Below are positions 1 through 7,773 of a DNA stretch of 64,000 nt, one piece after another. The stretch comes from Candidatus Binatota bacterium (lineage in GTDB: Bacteria; Desulfobacterota; Binatia; UBA1149). Under the pieces are notes generated by a model. That model ran no database searches and was not told the DNA's origin. It saw only the letters and a list, made by a program, of their open reading frames with translations. Location: the NCBI GenBank assembly GCA_012960245.1, contig DUBO01000050.1, forward strand, positions 102,039 to 166,038. Direction: 5' to 3'. The position numbers were made by a program, and so were the translations under genes. Each line of letters begins with the position of its first letter. Within the stretch, counting starts at the first letter, position 1.

Positions 1-516
1 CTTGAGGAAGAACAGCTTTCGCGTGAAGAAGTACTTGAACTGGGCCAGCTTGGGGTCGTTCGCGATAAACTTGTTGGCCTCGTTCTCAAAAGGCAACTGT
101 ATGTTGACGCCGAAGCTGCGCTCTTTGCCGGCGCCTTCCTGGCAGGCCTCCATGATGCCGGGGCCGGCACCGGTAATGATCATGAAACCGGCGCGGGCGG
201 CCGCCTCAGAAAAGTTACGCGCGAGGTGATACTCGCCGTGGTCGGCAGGCGTACGCGCGGATCCGAAGGTGGTGATCTTGCGCGTGTCGTTCCAGGGCTG
301 AAAACAGGCCAGCCCCCTGCGAATTTCGGCGAAGGCGGCCGTGACCAGTTTTATGTCGGCCATGTCAGCACCGCCCCTGACCATGGCGAGGCATTCTTCG
401 ATAATCTCGCGCAGGTAGGGTAGTGATTTGCGCTCCACGGGTTCGGGCAGGGCCTGGGCGAGCAGGTCGGTTATGGTGTCGGTGAGGCCGGTGTCGTTTT
501 TCTGCCTGGTTGCCAA
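1..516 (-). CDS. LOG-family nucleotide phosphoribohydrolase-like protein (partial)
   Basis: The C-terminal part lies beyond the left edge; 172 codons are visible. After an N-terminal helical extension of about 75 residues, a Rossmann-type core begins with the glycine-rich loop ITGAGPGIMEACQEGAG, which marks LOG/TIGR00730 ('lysine decarboxylase-like') proteins. Characterised relatives hydrolyse nucleoside monophosphates to base and ribose phosphate; the catalytic PGGxGTxxE motif would lie off the window. The long N-terminal extension resembles the larger YgdH/PpnN-like members more than the small cytokinin-activating type. The assumed start is a TTG at 516, one base after the apbE stop, with no clear ribosome binding site, so the start is uncertain. 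It is probably the last gene of the leftward iron/flavin operon, although a functional link is not evident. Confidence 0.8.
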   Translation of the reverse strand, partial: MATRQKNDTGLTDTITDLLAQALPEPVERKSLPYLREIIEECLAMVRGGADMADIKLVTAAFAEIRRGLACFQPWNDTRKITTFGSARTPADHGEYHLARNFSEAAARAGFMIITGAGPGIMEACQEGAGKERSFGVNIQLPFENEANKFIANDPKLAQFKYFFTRKLFFLK

Positions 517-517
517 A

Positions 518-1582
518 TTACTTGTGTCCCGCCGAGCTGGGGCCTGTAGGGGCGGCTGAATCCTGGCTCTCTGCCCGCTGGCGTTCCAGAGGGAAACCCT
601 GGGTTATGACAACGCCCGCCGGGTCTTCAAACACAACTTCAACGCCCGCGTCGCGCGCGGCCTGTACCCCCATTCTGCCAAGCACGACCAGCGCCGTCGA
701 CCAGGCCTCGGCAGTTGCGCCGTCGGCCGCCAGTACGGTAGCGATTCGTGGTTCGGTGACAGGCCGCTGCGAGCTGGGGTCAATGATGCTGCCCGCCGGG
801 TCGCCCGCTGGCGTGGAGCGCGACGTAGACAGAGATCGGCCGTCGAGCAGTACGCTGCCATGCACGGTGGTGGCATCGAGGGCCGCTACGGCTACCCGCC
901 AGGGCCTGCCCCTGGAGTCGCTGCCGAAAGCCGCCTGGCTTGAGCCACCGAAATTGAGCCAGGCCCCGCGCGATCCGAGCGAGAGCAAAAGGTCAACGGC
1001 CGCGTCGAGAGCCAGGCCCTTGCCTATGCCGCCGGAGTCCAGGGCGGAGTTGGCCAGGAGGCTGGCACGGTCTCCGTTGAGCTCAAGAGCGGAGGCTATC
1101 CTGACCTCCGGCCCCGCTGCAGCGGGCGCCGCGAGGCCTGGATGCTCGCGCCAGTAATTGACCAGTGGGCCCACGGCCGGATCAAAGGCGCCGCCTGTGT
1201 CCCCTGACAAGCGCAGCATGCTGGCCAGAGCCGTGGCCAGGTCGTGGCCGATGCGCTGCGGGCCTTCACCGGCCCGCTGGTTGAAGCGGTACAGCTGGCC
1301 CTCGCTTCTCCAGGTGGTGAGCACGTCGTCCCAGTGGGCAACGAGTTGCTGGGCGCGGTCGGCCAGCTTGGCGGCCGTGGCCTTGTCGGGGGCGGTTACC
1401 CTGAGCTCGAGCACGGTGCCCATGACGGGCCACCCCCGCGCAGCTTCAAACAGCAAGGCCTCGGGGGAGTGAGCGGCTTCAGCCGGGTGAGCGGCCGGGG
1501 TGCCGGCCGAAGAGGCAGAGCAGCCCGAAATGGACGCTGCCAGCAGTAGTGTGCAGGCGCTGTAACCGCGCACGCGCTTCAC
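518..1582 (-). CDS. apbE: ApbE-family FAD:protein FMN transferase, lipoprotein
   Basis: The family transfers FMN from FAD onto a Thr of periplasmic FMN-binding proteins. This 354-aa protein starts with a lipoprotein signal peptide ending in the lipobox SISGC, so it is anchored at the periplasmic face. Family blocks visible are DSGGIGKGLALD (the usual DLGGIAKGYAVD) and SIIDPSSQRPV near the C-terminus. In most homologues the latter block reads HIIDPxTGxP, so the conserved His and Thr-Gly are replaced here. The GTG start at 1582 overlaps the stop of the upstream membrane-protein gene in a GTGA, which implies translational coupling. The natural substrate is the FMN-binding protein encoded two genes upstream. 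The family call is firm; activity is less certain because of the changed motif. Confidence 0.9.
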   Translation of the reverse strand: MKRVRGYSACTLLLAASISGCSASSAGTPAAHPAEAAHSPEALLFEAARGWPVMGTVLELRVTAPDKATAAKLADRAQQLVAHWDDVLTTWRSEGQLYRFNQRAGEGPQRIGHDLATALASMLRLSGDTGGAFDPAVGPLVNYWREHPGLAAPAAAGPEVRIASALELNGDRASLLANSALDSGGIGKGLALDAAVDLLLSLGSRGAWLNFGGSSQAAFGSDSRGRPWRVAVAALDATTVHGSVLLDGRSLSTSRSTPAGDPAGSIIDPSSQRPVTEPRIATVLAADGATAEAWSTALVVLGRMGVQAARDAGVEVVFEDPAGVVITQGFPLERQRAESQDSAAPTGPSSAGHK

Positions 1583-2091
1583 GTATCGCCGTTGTAGTCC
1601 GAGGGTGTGTTGAACAGCAACGCCCGGGCCACGAGCAACATCAAGCACAGTATCGTCGTTTCGAGCAGCAGGAAGGAGAACACCTTGGCCCAGGCAAAAC
1701 CCGGGTGAACAAAACGCACCCCCCAGCCCGCGGCCTCGTTGGCCAGCCCCGCGCCGAAGCTGAGAGCGATCCCCCAGGCCTTGGTCTTCAGCGACAACGG
1801 CACAAACAGCATCAGGTGGGTGAGGGTGAGCAGCAGTATGCCCATCGCGAACGAGTGAAAGTGCAGCACCTCGAGCAGGCCGAGCATGCTGCGGGGTTGG
1901 CGGAAGGTAGCGGGGTCGCCCAGGTAGTAACTCACCACCGAATCGGGATTCAGCGACATCTTCGAGAAATACAGCGCCGCGTTGCTGGCCCAGAGCAGGG
2001 CCGTGTAGATCAGGAAGCACAGTACTATGGTCTTCAGCAGACGGTTACGCGTCCACTCCCCTGTGACTACGAATCTCACGGCGTCCTGCAA
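1579..2091 (-). CDS. Four-helix inner-membrane protein of the flavin/iron operon
   Basis: I do not recognise a named family. The 170-aa product has about four hydrophobic segments: roughly residues 20-42, 75-98, 104-122 and 133-158. Segment two carries histidines at 77, 79 and 92, and another lies at 129. A 13-residue His spacing within one helix is compatible with haem or metal binding, but this is only suggestive. The gene sits between the FMN-binding protein gene (3 bp upstream) and apbE (4-bp overlap), so it probably passes electrons across the inner membrane to the periplasmic flavoprotein or anchors it. The assumed start is TTG at 2091; a GTG at 2079 is an alternative. Confidence 0.75.
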   Translation of the reverse strand: MQDAVRFVVTGEWTRNRLLKTIVLCFLIYTALLWASNAALYFSKMSLNPDSVVSYYLGDPATFRQPRSMLGLLEVLHFHSFAMGILLLTLTHLMLFVPLSLKTKAWGIALSFGAGLANEAAGWGVRFVHPGFAWAKVFSFLLLETTILCLMLLVARALLFNTPSDYNGDT

Positions 2092-2094
2092 AAC

Positions 2095-2667
2095 CTACGG
2101 CAAGTCGGCTCCGGGAGCCAGCAGCACCTGCCAGGTAGCCAGCGCCCGGCGTATGCCGCCCTCCACGGCCCTGGCCGAGAGCGTGGCGCCGGTGATGCCG
2201 GCGATGGCGCGACCCACGCGGAGGTCGTCGTCGAGATCCTGGTCGTCAAATTGTTTCAGCCAGCGCGGGGGAGGCATGTACTCAGTGGGCTCGTGGAAGG
2301 CCAGCATGTGGGTGGCCGTCACCTTGCCCGAAGGGGCCACCACCACGAGAAAGGTCTCGGGCAGAGTGCGCACGTTGTGAGTGTCGAGCAGGGCCCAGCC
2401 GGTGACCCGGCCGTCGCGCCGACCCTCGTAGGCGGTGAGCAGCTGCGAATCGAAACGCGCTCGGGCGAGTTCTTCGAGCAGGGTCTTCTGCTCGCCGGTG
2501 ATAATGAAACTGCGCGTAACAACCTCGTCGGCATCGGGAAACGCCAGCTCCAGCATTTCGTCGCGGGCGTAGAACACCACCGCGTCGGCCGGCTGTCGCC
2601 CCAGCAGGGTCGCCGATACGACCAGGGCCAGCAATGCCGCCCGCGTCCAGTTGGCCCGGGATTTCAT
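2095..2667 (-). CDS. Periplasmic FMN-binding domain protein (covalent FMN carrier)
   Basis: The 190-aa product has an N-terminal signal peptide (hydrophobic residues about 9-24, cleavage near ADA) followed by a compact domain. It ends with the FMN_bind attachment motif GITGATLS at about residues 157-164, in which Thr162 is the expected site of phosphoester-linked FMN. Proteins with this motif (RnfG, NqrC, NosR and the flavin carriers of extracellular electron transfer) are flavinylated by ApbE, and an apbE gene lies two genes downstream. The ATG overlaps the porin stop by one base. A periplasmic one- or two-electron shuttle is the likely role; a ferric or chelate reductase role is inferred from the Fur-like operator upstream of the operon. 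Confidence 0.85.
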   Translation of the reverse strand: MKSRANWTRAALLALVVSATLLGRQPADAVVFYARDEMLELAFPDADEVVTRSFIITGEQKTLLEELARARFDSQLLTAYEGRRDGRVTGWALLDTHNVRTLPETFLVVVAPSGKVTATHMLAFHEPTEYMPPPRWLKQFDDQDLDDDLRVGRAIAGITGATLSARAVEGGIRRALATWQVLLAPGADLP

Positions 2668-3959
2668 TAGAACACGAAGCCCGCGCCCAGGCGCAGCTCG
2701 TCGCCGGGGTCACTGTCCGTCTCGGCGTCGCTGAAGTCACGCCAGTCGAGTTTTATGACTACGTTGGAGATTGGCTTCCAGGCCAGGCCCACTTCGAGCA
2801 ACTCGCGATCCGCCGAGGGGTCGGCGCTGAAGCCCGCGGGGACGTCGGCGTTGGTATCCAGGGCTGAGTAGCGCAGCCACGGAGCGAGGTACTGGTCGCT
2901 GCCCGGACTGAGCAGTGGCATAAGATCGTAAGCGACCTCGGCGTACCAGCCCTCCATGGCGGAGCCTATCGTTTTCCCGTTGGCCGTGCTCAGCACGTCG
3001 GCGTCGTCGAGGTCAACGGTCACGCCCAGCGCGCGCAGCTCCAGCCCGTGCGAGCGGTACTGCAGGTGGGCCTCGTACATCTGCATGAAGACGTCAGCTT
3101 CAACGTCTGCAGTGATGGGATTACTGTCCATGTCGGCGGCGATGCCGTCCTGTCCCTGGTCGCCCAGGTAGGCCGATGCACCCAGCAGCAGCTCGGGCGT
3201 TGGCTCCCAGTCGAGTCGGCCGACCCAGGAAAAATCGTTGGCGAGTTCCTTTGAGCCTTTCTGTCGTCCGCCGCGGATATCGCCGGATTTGAAGCCACTG
3301 GCGTCCAGGCTGGTGACTACGTAACTGCGGTAACTCAGGCCGGGCGCCAGCTCGCCGAAGAGGCCCAGGCCGTTGGCTCTCCAGGTGCTGGGGATGATAC
3401 GGCGCTCGACAATGGGCCGCTGGTTGCCATGGTAGAAAGGAGGCTCGTGCATTTCGTTGACGAAGCCCACCGGCACCAGTACGAGTCCGGCGCGGACGTT
3501 GGCTCGCTGGTTGATGAGGAAGTCGAGGTACGCGAACTCGACCGACACCGAACCGCTCTTGCCGGTCGAGGCGTGCTCGTACTCGATCTCGGTGTTGAGC
3601 AGGATCTTGTCGCTGAACTTGTATCCGAGGTAGGTCACCAGCCGCAGGAAGTCGGCGGTGTCATCGCCACCTTCGACGTGGGCAAAGTTGAATTCGCCGT
3701 AGCCGGCTATCGACAGCCCGCTCTCAACGCCGTAGACCTTTGACGCCGCCGGCCCCATGCCCCACTCGCTTTTGAGCTCGGTGGTTTCGGGGATGACCTG
3801 CGCCTCTTTCACGCGCCCGAGTTCTTCGGCGAGCACCTTGATCTGCCGCTCGAGTTCGTTGATGCGCTTGTCCATGGCCTGGTCGGCCCAGGCGTTGCTT
3901 ACGTTTGCCGTCAACAGGGTGCAGGCCAGGGCTATGGCCCGCAGGCTGGAAGTTCTCAT
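2667..3959 (-). CDS. Outer-membrane porin-like beta-barrel with N-terminal coiled coil
   Basis: The 430-aa protein begins with a signal peptide (residues about 1-25, cleavage near AWA), then a short heptad-rich segment (MDKRINELERQIKVLAEEL) like the periplasmic coiled coils of some trimeric porins. A long stretch of alternating hydrophobic and aromatic strands follows, and the chain ends in Phe (GAGFVF), the usual outer-membrane assembly signal. It resembles phosphate-selective-porin or carbohydrate-porin type barrels, but I cannot assign a substrate. No TonB box or plug domain is visible, so it is not a TonB-dependent receptor. It is the first gene of the leftward operon, just downstream of the Fur-like site, which suggests iron-related passage of a substrate or chelator. 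Confidence 0.8.
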   Translation of the reverse strand: MRTSSLRAIALACTLLTANVSNAWADQAMDKRINELERQIKVLAEELGRVKEAQVIPETTELKSEWGMGPAASKVYGVESGLSIAGYGEFNFAHVEGGDDTADFLRLVTYLGYKFSDKILLNTEIEYEHASTGKSGSVSVEFAYLDFLINQRANVRAGLVLVPVGFVNEMHEPPFYHGNQRPIVERRIIPSTWRANGLGLFGELAPGLSYRSYVVTSLDASGFKSGDIRGGRQKGSKELANDFSWVGRLDWEPTPELLLGASAYLGDQGQDGIAADMDSNPITADVEADVFMQMYEAHLQYRSHGLELRALGVTVDLDDADVLSTANGKTIGSAMEGWYAEVAYDLMPLLSPGSDQYLAPWLRYSALDTNADVPAGFSADPSADRELLEVGLAWKPISNVVIKLDWRDFSDAETDSDPGDELRLGAGFVF

Positions 3960-4004
3960 TTCAATTAATCTCCTTTACCGGGGGGCAGGGCCGGCTCACC
4001 GGTT

Positions 4005-4029
4005 GACTTTGACAATGATAGTCAAAGTC
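4005..4029. promoter_or_regulatory. Fur-like operator in the divergent promoter region
   Basis: A perfect 9-bp inverted repeat (GACTTTGAC at 4005-4013, GTCAAAGTC at 4021-4029) is separated by AATGATA. Its core TGACAATGATAGTCA (4010-4024) fits the 7-1-7 Fur box TGATAATnATTATCA at 11 of 14 positions. It lies 45 bp before the porin start codon on one side and about 74 bp before exbB on the other. A -35-like TTGACA (4009-4014) is embedded in it. Iron-responsive repression of both operons is the natural reading; another Fur-family regulator such as Zur or Mur cannot be excluded. Confidence 0.7.
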
Positions 4030-4102
4030 GAAACGCTGTGTCAAGGCCCGGTGATTGGCGCAAAAGCTGGCCACGGCGTTGCTTTAGTGCCCCGGGCGGC
4101 CA

Positions 4103-4774
4103 ATGGATGGCGGCATGGATGCAGCGATACTGTTGGCCAGGGGCGGCGCTGTTATGTACGTACTGCTCGCCCTCTCGGTGGCCGCCGGGGCTATCGTTAT
4201 TTTTAAAGGCTGGCAATTTACGCGCCTGGGCCTGCGCGACTGGGACTTTGTTGAGCCGGGCCTCGAGGCCCTCGGGCAGAACCCGGCAGCGGCCGGCGCG
4301 CTGTTTGCGGCCGCAAAGAACCCGGCCGCGCGCGTGCTCGGAGCGGTCTGTGGACAGCCCCTGCAGTTTGTCGAGTCCGAGATGGCGCGCAGGGGCAGCG
4401 CCCTTATTCGCGAGCTCGAGTCCTGGCTGCGGGCGTTGTCGGGCATCGCCCACCTGAGTCCCTTGCTGGGTCTGCTGGGAACCGTGCTGGGAATGATACG
4501 CGCTTTCATGGCCGTTGAGGCAGCCGGCTCGCGGGTCGACCCGGCCATGCTCTCGGGCGGCATATGGGTAGCCTTGCTCACCACGGCCTTCGGACTGCTG
4601 GTGGCGATACCCGCCATGGCTGCCTTCTACTGGCTGGAGGGCCGACTCGATAGTTTTGCGGGCACACTCAAGGACGCCTGCGCACGGGCTCTCGAGCGCC
4701 GTGGCTTGCGGTCGTCGGGGACGGCGACCGAGGGCGGCCGGGTGAATCTGGCTGACGAGGACTATGGAGTTTGA
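4103..4774 (+). CDS. exbB: ExbB/TolQ-type proton channel subunit
   Basis: This inner-membrane subunit of the TonB energising complex uses proton motive force to drive TonB. The 223-aa protein has three transmembrane segments (about 15-34, 117-137, 153-177). The MotA/TolQ/ExbB signature spans segments two and three, with PLLGLLGTVLGMI carrying the conserved pore Thr and GGIWVALLTTAFGLLVAIPA as the third helix. The gene overlaps exbD by 11 bp and is followed by tonB, which favours ExbB over TolQ. The ATG at 4103 is the first plausible start after the Fur-like operator. Confidence 0.93.
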   Translation: MDGGMDAAILLARGGAVMYVLLALSVAAGAIVIFKGWQFTRLGLRDWDFVEPGLEALGQNPAAAGALFAAAKNPAARVLGAVCGQPLQFVESEMARRGSALIRELESWLRALSGIAHLSPLLGLLGTVLGMIRAFMAVEAAGSRVDPAMLSGGIWVALLTTAFGLLVAIPAMAAFYWLEGRLDSFAGTLKDACARALERRGLRSSGTATEGGRVNLADEDYGV

Positions 4775-5204
4775 CCGTCGCTCACGCCTGCGCCCGCGGC
4801 TGAGCGTAGCTCCGCTCGTAGACGTAGTTTTTCTCCTGTTGATATTTTTCCTGCTTACCAGCAGCTACGAGAAGAGCGGGGCCATGCAACTCGACCTCCC
4901 CCGGGCACAGTCTGCCCGGCCGGTCGGTGACAGTGCCATAACGGTAAGCCTGGCCGCCGACGGCAGCACCCGGTTAAACGGCCGCCAGGTGGCCGGCGCA
5001 GACCTCAAGGCGGAGCTCGAGCTATTGCTCAGCGCCGACCAGGCTGTACTCCTACGCGCCGATCGCACGGTGGCAGTGGCCGAACTGGTGAGGGTGATGG
5101 ATTCCGTGCGGCAGGCCGGTGGCCGGGTTCTTTCGTTGGCCACGGGTTTTCCGGTTCCCGCTGGAGGCCCTGACGTCGACAGGGCCGATGATGACGGCGG
5201 CTGA
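4764..5204 (+). CDS. exbD: ExbD/TolR-type subunit
   Basis: Partner of ExbB. The 146-aa protein has one N-terminal membrane helix (PLVDVVFLLLIFFLL, about residues 17-31) with the essential proton-carrying Asp at position 20, followed by a periplasmic domain. Its start overlaps the exbB stop by 11 bp and its 3' end overlaps tonB by 17 bp, so the three genes are one translationally linked operon. The C-terminal tail is rich in Asp and Gly (residues 137-146). Confidence 0.93.
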   Translation: MEFDRRSRLRPRLSVAPLVDVVFLLLIFFLLTSSYEKSGAMQLDLPRAQSARPVGDSAITVSLAADGSTRLNGRQVAGADLKAELELLLSADQAVLLRADRTVAVAELVRVMDSVRQAGGRVLSLATGFPVPAGGPDVDRADDDGG

Positions 5205-5841
5205 CAGCAGGCTACTTGCCGGGCTATCCTTGCTGGCGTCGCTGCTGCTGCACGCGCTGCTCGTGCTGGGCCTACCTGATATGCGAGCTGCCGTTGTCCT
5301 GCCTCCCGCTGCGCTTGAGTTCAGCTTTGCCAACCTCGGCCAGCGCCACGTTTCGCCCGAGCTTGAAAATCAAAGGCCCGAGCCACCGCCGTCAGTGGAT
5401 AAGGCAGCTGCAGTAAAAAAGCCTTTGGCAAAAAAAGCGTCTGTAAAGGAGCCGCCGACAGGGGCCGCAGTTTTGCAACCCAGCCCTCCCCGGCCCTCGC
5501 CTGCCGCGAGCGAGGCCGTGGCTGCGGCGCGGGCTTCCCGGGATCGGGCCCTGTACCAGCAAACCCTGGCGGGCTGGATCGCTCGGCACAAAAGCTATCC
5601 CGAGATCGCGCGACGGCGCGGCGTGACGGGCAGTGGATTGCTCAGGGTTCGCATCGCCCGCGACGGCCGAATACTCGAGCAGTCCATCGAGCAGTCCACG
5701 GGAAGCGCCCTGCTCGACCGGGCGGCCGCCGACATGCTGGACAGGGCTTCACCGCTTCCGCCTGTACCCGAAAACCTGCCCGCCGGCGATTTCGAGTTTC
5801 TGCTGCCGGTAGAGTATCGCCTGGCCGCCGCCGCGGATTGA
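5188..5841 (+). CDS. tonB: TonB energy transducer
   Basis: Links ExbBD to outer-membrane receptors. From the ATG-ATG pair at 5188/5191 the protein has a single N-terminal membrane anchor (about residues 7-26), a Pro/Lys-rich periplasmic spacer (PEPPPS, KKPLAKKASVKEPP), and a C-terminal TonB domain (about 127-214) beginning at YPEIARRRGVTGSGLLRVRI and ending LLPVEYRL. An in-frame ATG at 5119 exists but lies deep inside exbD and would add 23 residues before the anchor, so 5188 is preferred. No TonB-dependent receptor is encoded nearby; receptors must lie elsewhere. A weak hairpin (5881-5898) follows the gene. Confidence 0.9.
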   Translation: MMTAADSRLLAGLSLLASLLLHALLVLGLPDMRAAVVLPPAALEFSFANLGQRHVSPELENQRPEPPPSVDKAAAVKKPLAKKASVKEPPTGAAVLQPSPPRPSPAASEAVAAARASRDRALYQQTLAGWIARHKSYPEIARRRGVTGSGLLRVRIARDGRILEQSIEQSTGSALLDRAAADMLDRASPLPPVPENLPAGDFEFLLPVEYRLAAAAD

Positions 5842-5922
5842 CTCGCTGTCGTCCGCCCGCCGCCGCCGCTGAGCCCGCCCCTGGCGCTTTTTGGCCAGTA
5901 ACGGCGCGGTTTTTGGGGACTG

Positions 5923-5952
5923 TTGCCCGCCGGGGTAGCCTGCCGGTACAAT
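5923..5952 (+). promoter_or_regulatory. Sigma70-like promoter for the coiled-coil protein gene
   Basis: TTGCCC (5923-5928) and TACAAT (5947-5952) are separated by 18 bp, about 50 bp before the start codon at 6006. Each hexamer differs from consensus at one or two positions. Confidence 0.5.
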
Positions 5953-6005
5953 AGACCGCAGTTGTGTGGGGGAGATTGTGGCGGAAATAAGGGGAGTGAG
6001 GAGCT

Positions 6006-6533
6006 ATGGCTGATTGGACAATGGTGGTACCGGAAGCGCTGGGGGGCACCCTGGCAAATCTGAGTCGTGGCAGCAGGCTGGCCTCGGGGCTGGCCAGGGA
6101 CCTGACGAGCGCGATTGAAAACGGTCGTCGGGGTTTGTCGTCGGTGACTCACGAGGTCCGAACGGGAGCCATGCGCATGGCTGGCTACCTGGCCGAGGTG
6201 GGCGGGGACATGGTCCTGCCGCGCAGTTCGGCATGGGGCGAAAGGCTCTTCTCCAGACTGGGCATCGCTTCGGTCGGGTTGCTGCGGGAGCTCGACGAAA
6301 GGATTGAAGACGTTGAGTGCAAGGTCGACGAGGTTGGCCGTGGCCAGGCGGCGCGCGAGCTGTTGCTGCTCAGGCAGAGGGTGGGCGAGCTCGAGTCGAT
6401 AATCTCCGAGGTTGACGACCGCGAAGGCCAGACCGCTATTCACCTGCTGGTCGATCGCCTGGGCGAGCTGGAGTCGCGCATAGACACCCTGCCTTCGCCT
6501 ACCATAGACGTCAGCGACGCCGTAACTTACTGA
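6006..6533 (+). CDS. Hypothetical protein with C-terminal coiled coil
   Basis: No family recognised. The 175-aa protein is soluble (no signal peptide or membrane helix). The first half is Gly/Arg/Leu-rich; the second half (about residues 93-160) is strongly heptad-like, with repeated LLREL..RIEDVE and RVGELESIISEV stretches typical of phasin-like or scaffold proteins. A good ribosome binding site (GAGGAG, 6 bases before ATG) supports the start. It overlaps the convergent glcF gene by 23 bp at the 3' ends. A phasin-like or envelope-structural role is possible but unsupported. Confidence 0.7.
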   Translation: MADWTMVVPEALGGTLANLSRGSRLASGLARDLTSAIENGRRGLSSVTHEVRTGAMRMAGYLAEVGGDMVLPRSSAWGERLFSRLGIASVGLLRELDERIEDVECKVDEVGRGQAARELLLLRQRVGELESIISEVDDREGQTAIHLLVDRLGELESRIDTLPSPTIDVSDAVTY

Positions 6534-7773
6534 GCCTCGAGGAGGCAGCAGCCGGCGCCGGACCTTTGCGGTAGGCGCGCGCGAGCAGCTCCACCGGGTG
6601 TAGCAACTCGGCGCTTATCCCGGCACGGCGCGCGTGCATCTCTATCTGCAGAATACAGCCCACGTTGCCCACGGCGAGCACCGAGGCGTCGCTTGCACCC
6701 AGCGCCGCCGCTTTTCGCCGTCCCAGCCGTGCCGCCATGGACGGCTGCTCGAGGTTGTAGCTGCCCGCGCTGCCGCAACAGAGCTCACTTTCGGCCAGCT
6801 CCAAGGGCTCCCGGCCCACGGCTGCGCGCGTGATTATGCGTGGTTGTTCGGCCACTGAACAGCCGTGCAGCAGGTGACAGGCATCATGGTAGGCCACCGG
6901 CCCGATGTCGGTCAGCGGTTGCATGGGAGGGTCGAAGCCTGCTTCTACGAGCAGCTCGGAGACGTCGCGGGTAGCTCCCGCCAGGCGTTGCGCGGCGCCA
7001 GAGAGCAGGTTGTCGTGGGCGAGCAGGCTGTCGTACTCGCGCATGAAGGCTCCGCAACCGGCCACCGTGGTCACCACGTGGTCCAGGCCTGCGGCATCGA
7101 GCAGGCGCACGTTGTGGCGGGCGAGTTCGGCGGCGCGTTCGCGGTCGCCCGCGTGTGCGTACAGCGCTCCACAACAACCCTGGCCGGCCACGTCGACCAC
7201 GGTGATGCCGTTTCGCTCGAGCACTTCCCTTGCGTCACGGGTTATGCCGGGCGCCACCGCGTTGCCCACGCAGCCCTGCAGCAGGGCCACGCGCAGGCCG
7301 CTTGAGCGTTTGCCGGGGCTGCCGATCGTGAGGCCGCCGGCCCTGAGCTTGCGCTTGCGTCCGGGCATCAACGCCAGGCCGGGTAGCAGTCGCCGCAGTC
7401 GTTCGAGCCCGAGCAGGTCGAGCAGTCGCGCGGTGCGGGCAGCGATTTTCAGCAGCAGGGGAAAGCGCGTTACCAGCAGCGCCGCTCTCCTGCCCGGGGC
7501 CAGTCGGTGGGCGGCCGCCAGGCGGGGGCGAAACTTATCCATGCGTTCGGAAAAACCGACGCCACTCGGGCAGGCGGTCTCGCAGGCCTTGCAAGCGAGG
7601 CAGCCCTCGAGGTGTGCGCGCGCGGGCGCGTCAAGCTCCTGCTCGCCGGCTTCGATGGCTTCCATGAGATAGATGCGCCCGCGCGGCGAATCGGCTTCGC
7701 TACCCAGCTCGCGGTAGGTGGGGCAGCTGTGCAGGCAGAGACCGCAGTGTACGCAGGGCAGACCGGTATCCAC
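6511..7773 (-). CDS. glcF: Glycolate oxidase iron-sulfur subunit GlcF
   Basis: The 420-aa protein carries two [4Fe-4S] motifs, Cys7/10/13/17 (CVHCGLCLHSC) and Cys58/61/64/68 (CLACKACETAC), followed by two CCG-type domains with GCVGN..GCCG and CHLLHG..ELCCGSAG. It passes electrons from the flavin subunits GlcD/GlcE to the quinone pool. The GTG start overlaps the glcE stop by one base. Length and domain order match E. coli GlcF. It is the last of three leftward glycolate genes. Confidence 0.93.
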   Translation of the reverse strand: MDTGLPCVHCGLCLHSCPTYRELGSEADSPRGRIYLMEAIEAGEQELDAPARAHLEGCLACKACETACPSGVGFSERMDKFRPRLAAAHRLAPGRRAALLVTRFPLLLKIAARTARLLDLLGLERLRRLLPGLALMPGRKRKLRAGGLTIGSPGKRSSGLRVALLQGCVGNAVAPGITRDAREVLERNGITVVDVAGQGCCGALYAHAGDRERAAELARHNVRLLDAAGLDHVVTTVAGCGAFMREYDSLLAHDNLLSGAAQRLAGATRDVSELLVEAGFDPPMQPLTDIGPVAYHDACHLLHGCSVAEQPRIITRAAVGREPLELAESELCCGSAGSYNLEQPSMAARLGRRKAAALGASDASVLAVGNVGCILQIEMHARRAGISAELLHPVELLARAYRKGPAPAAASSRLSKLRRR

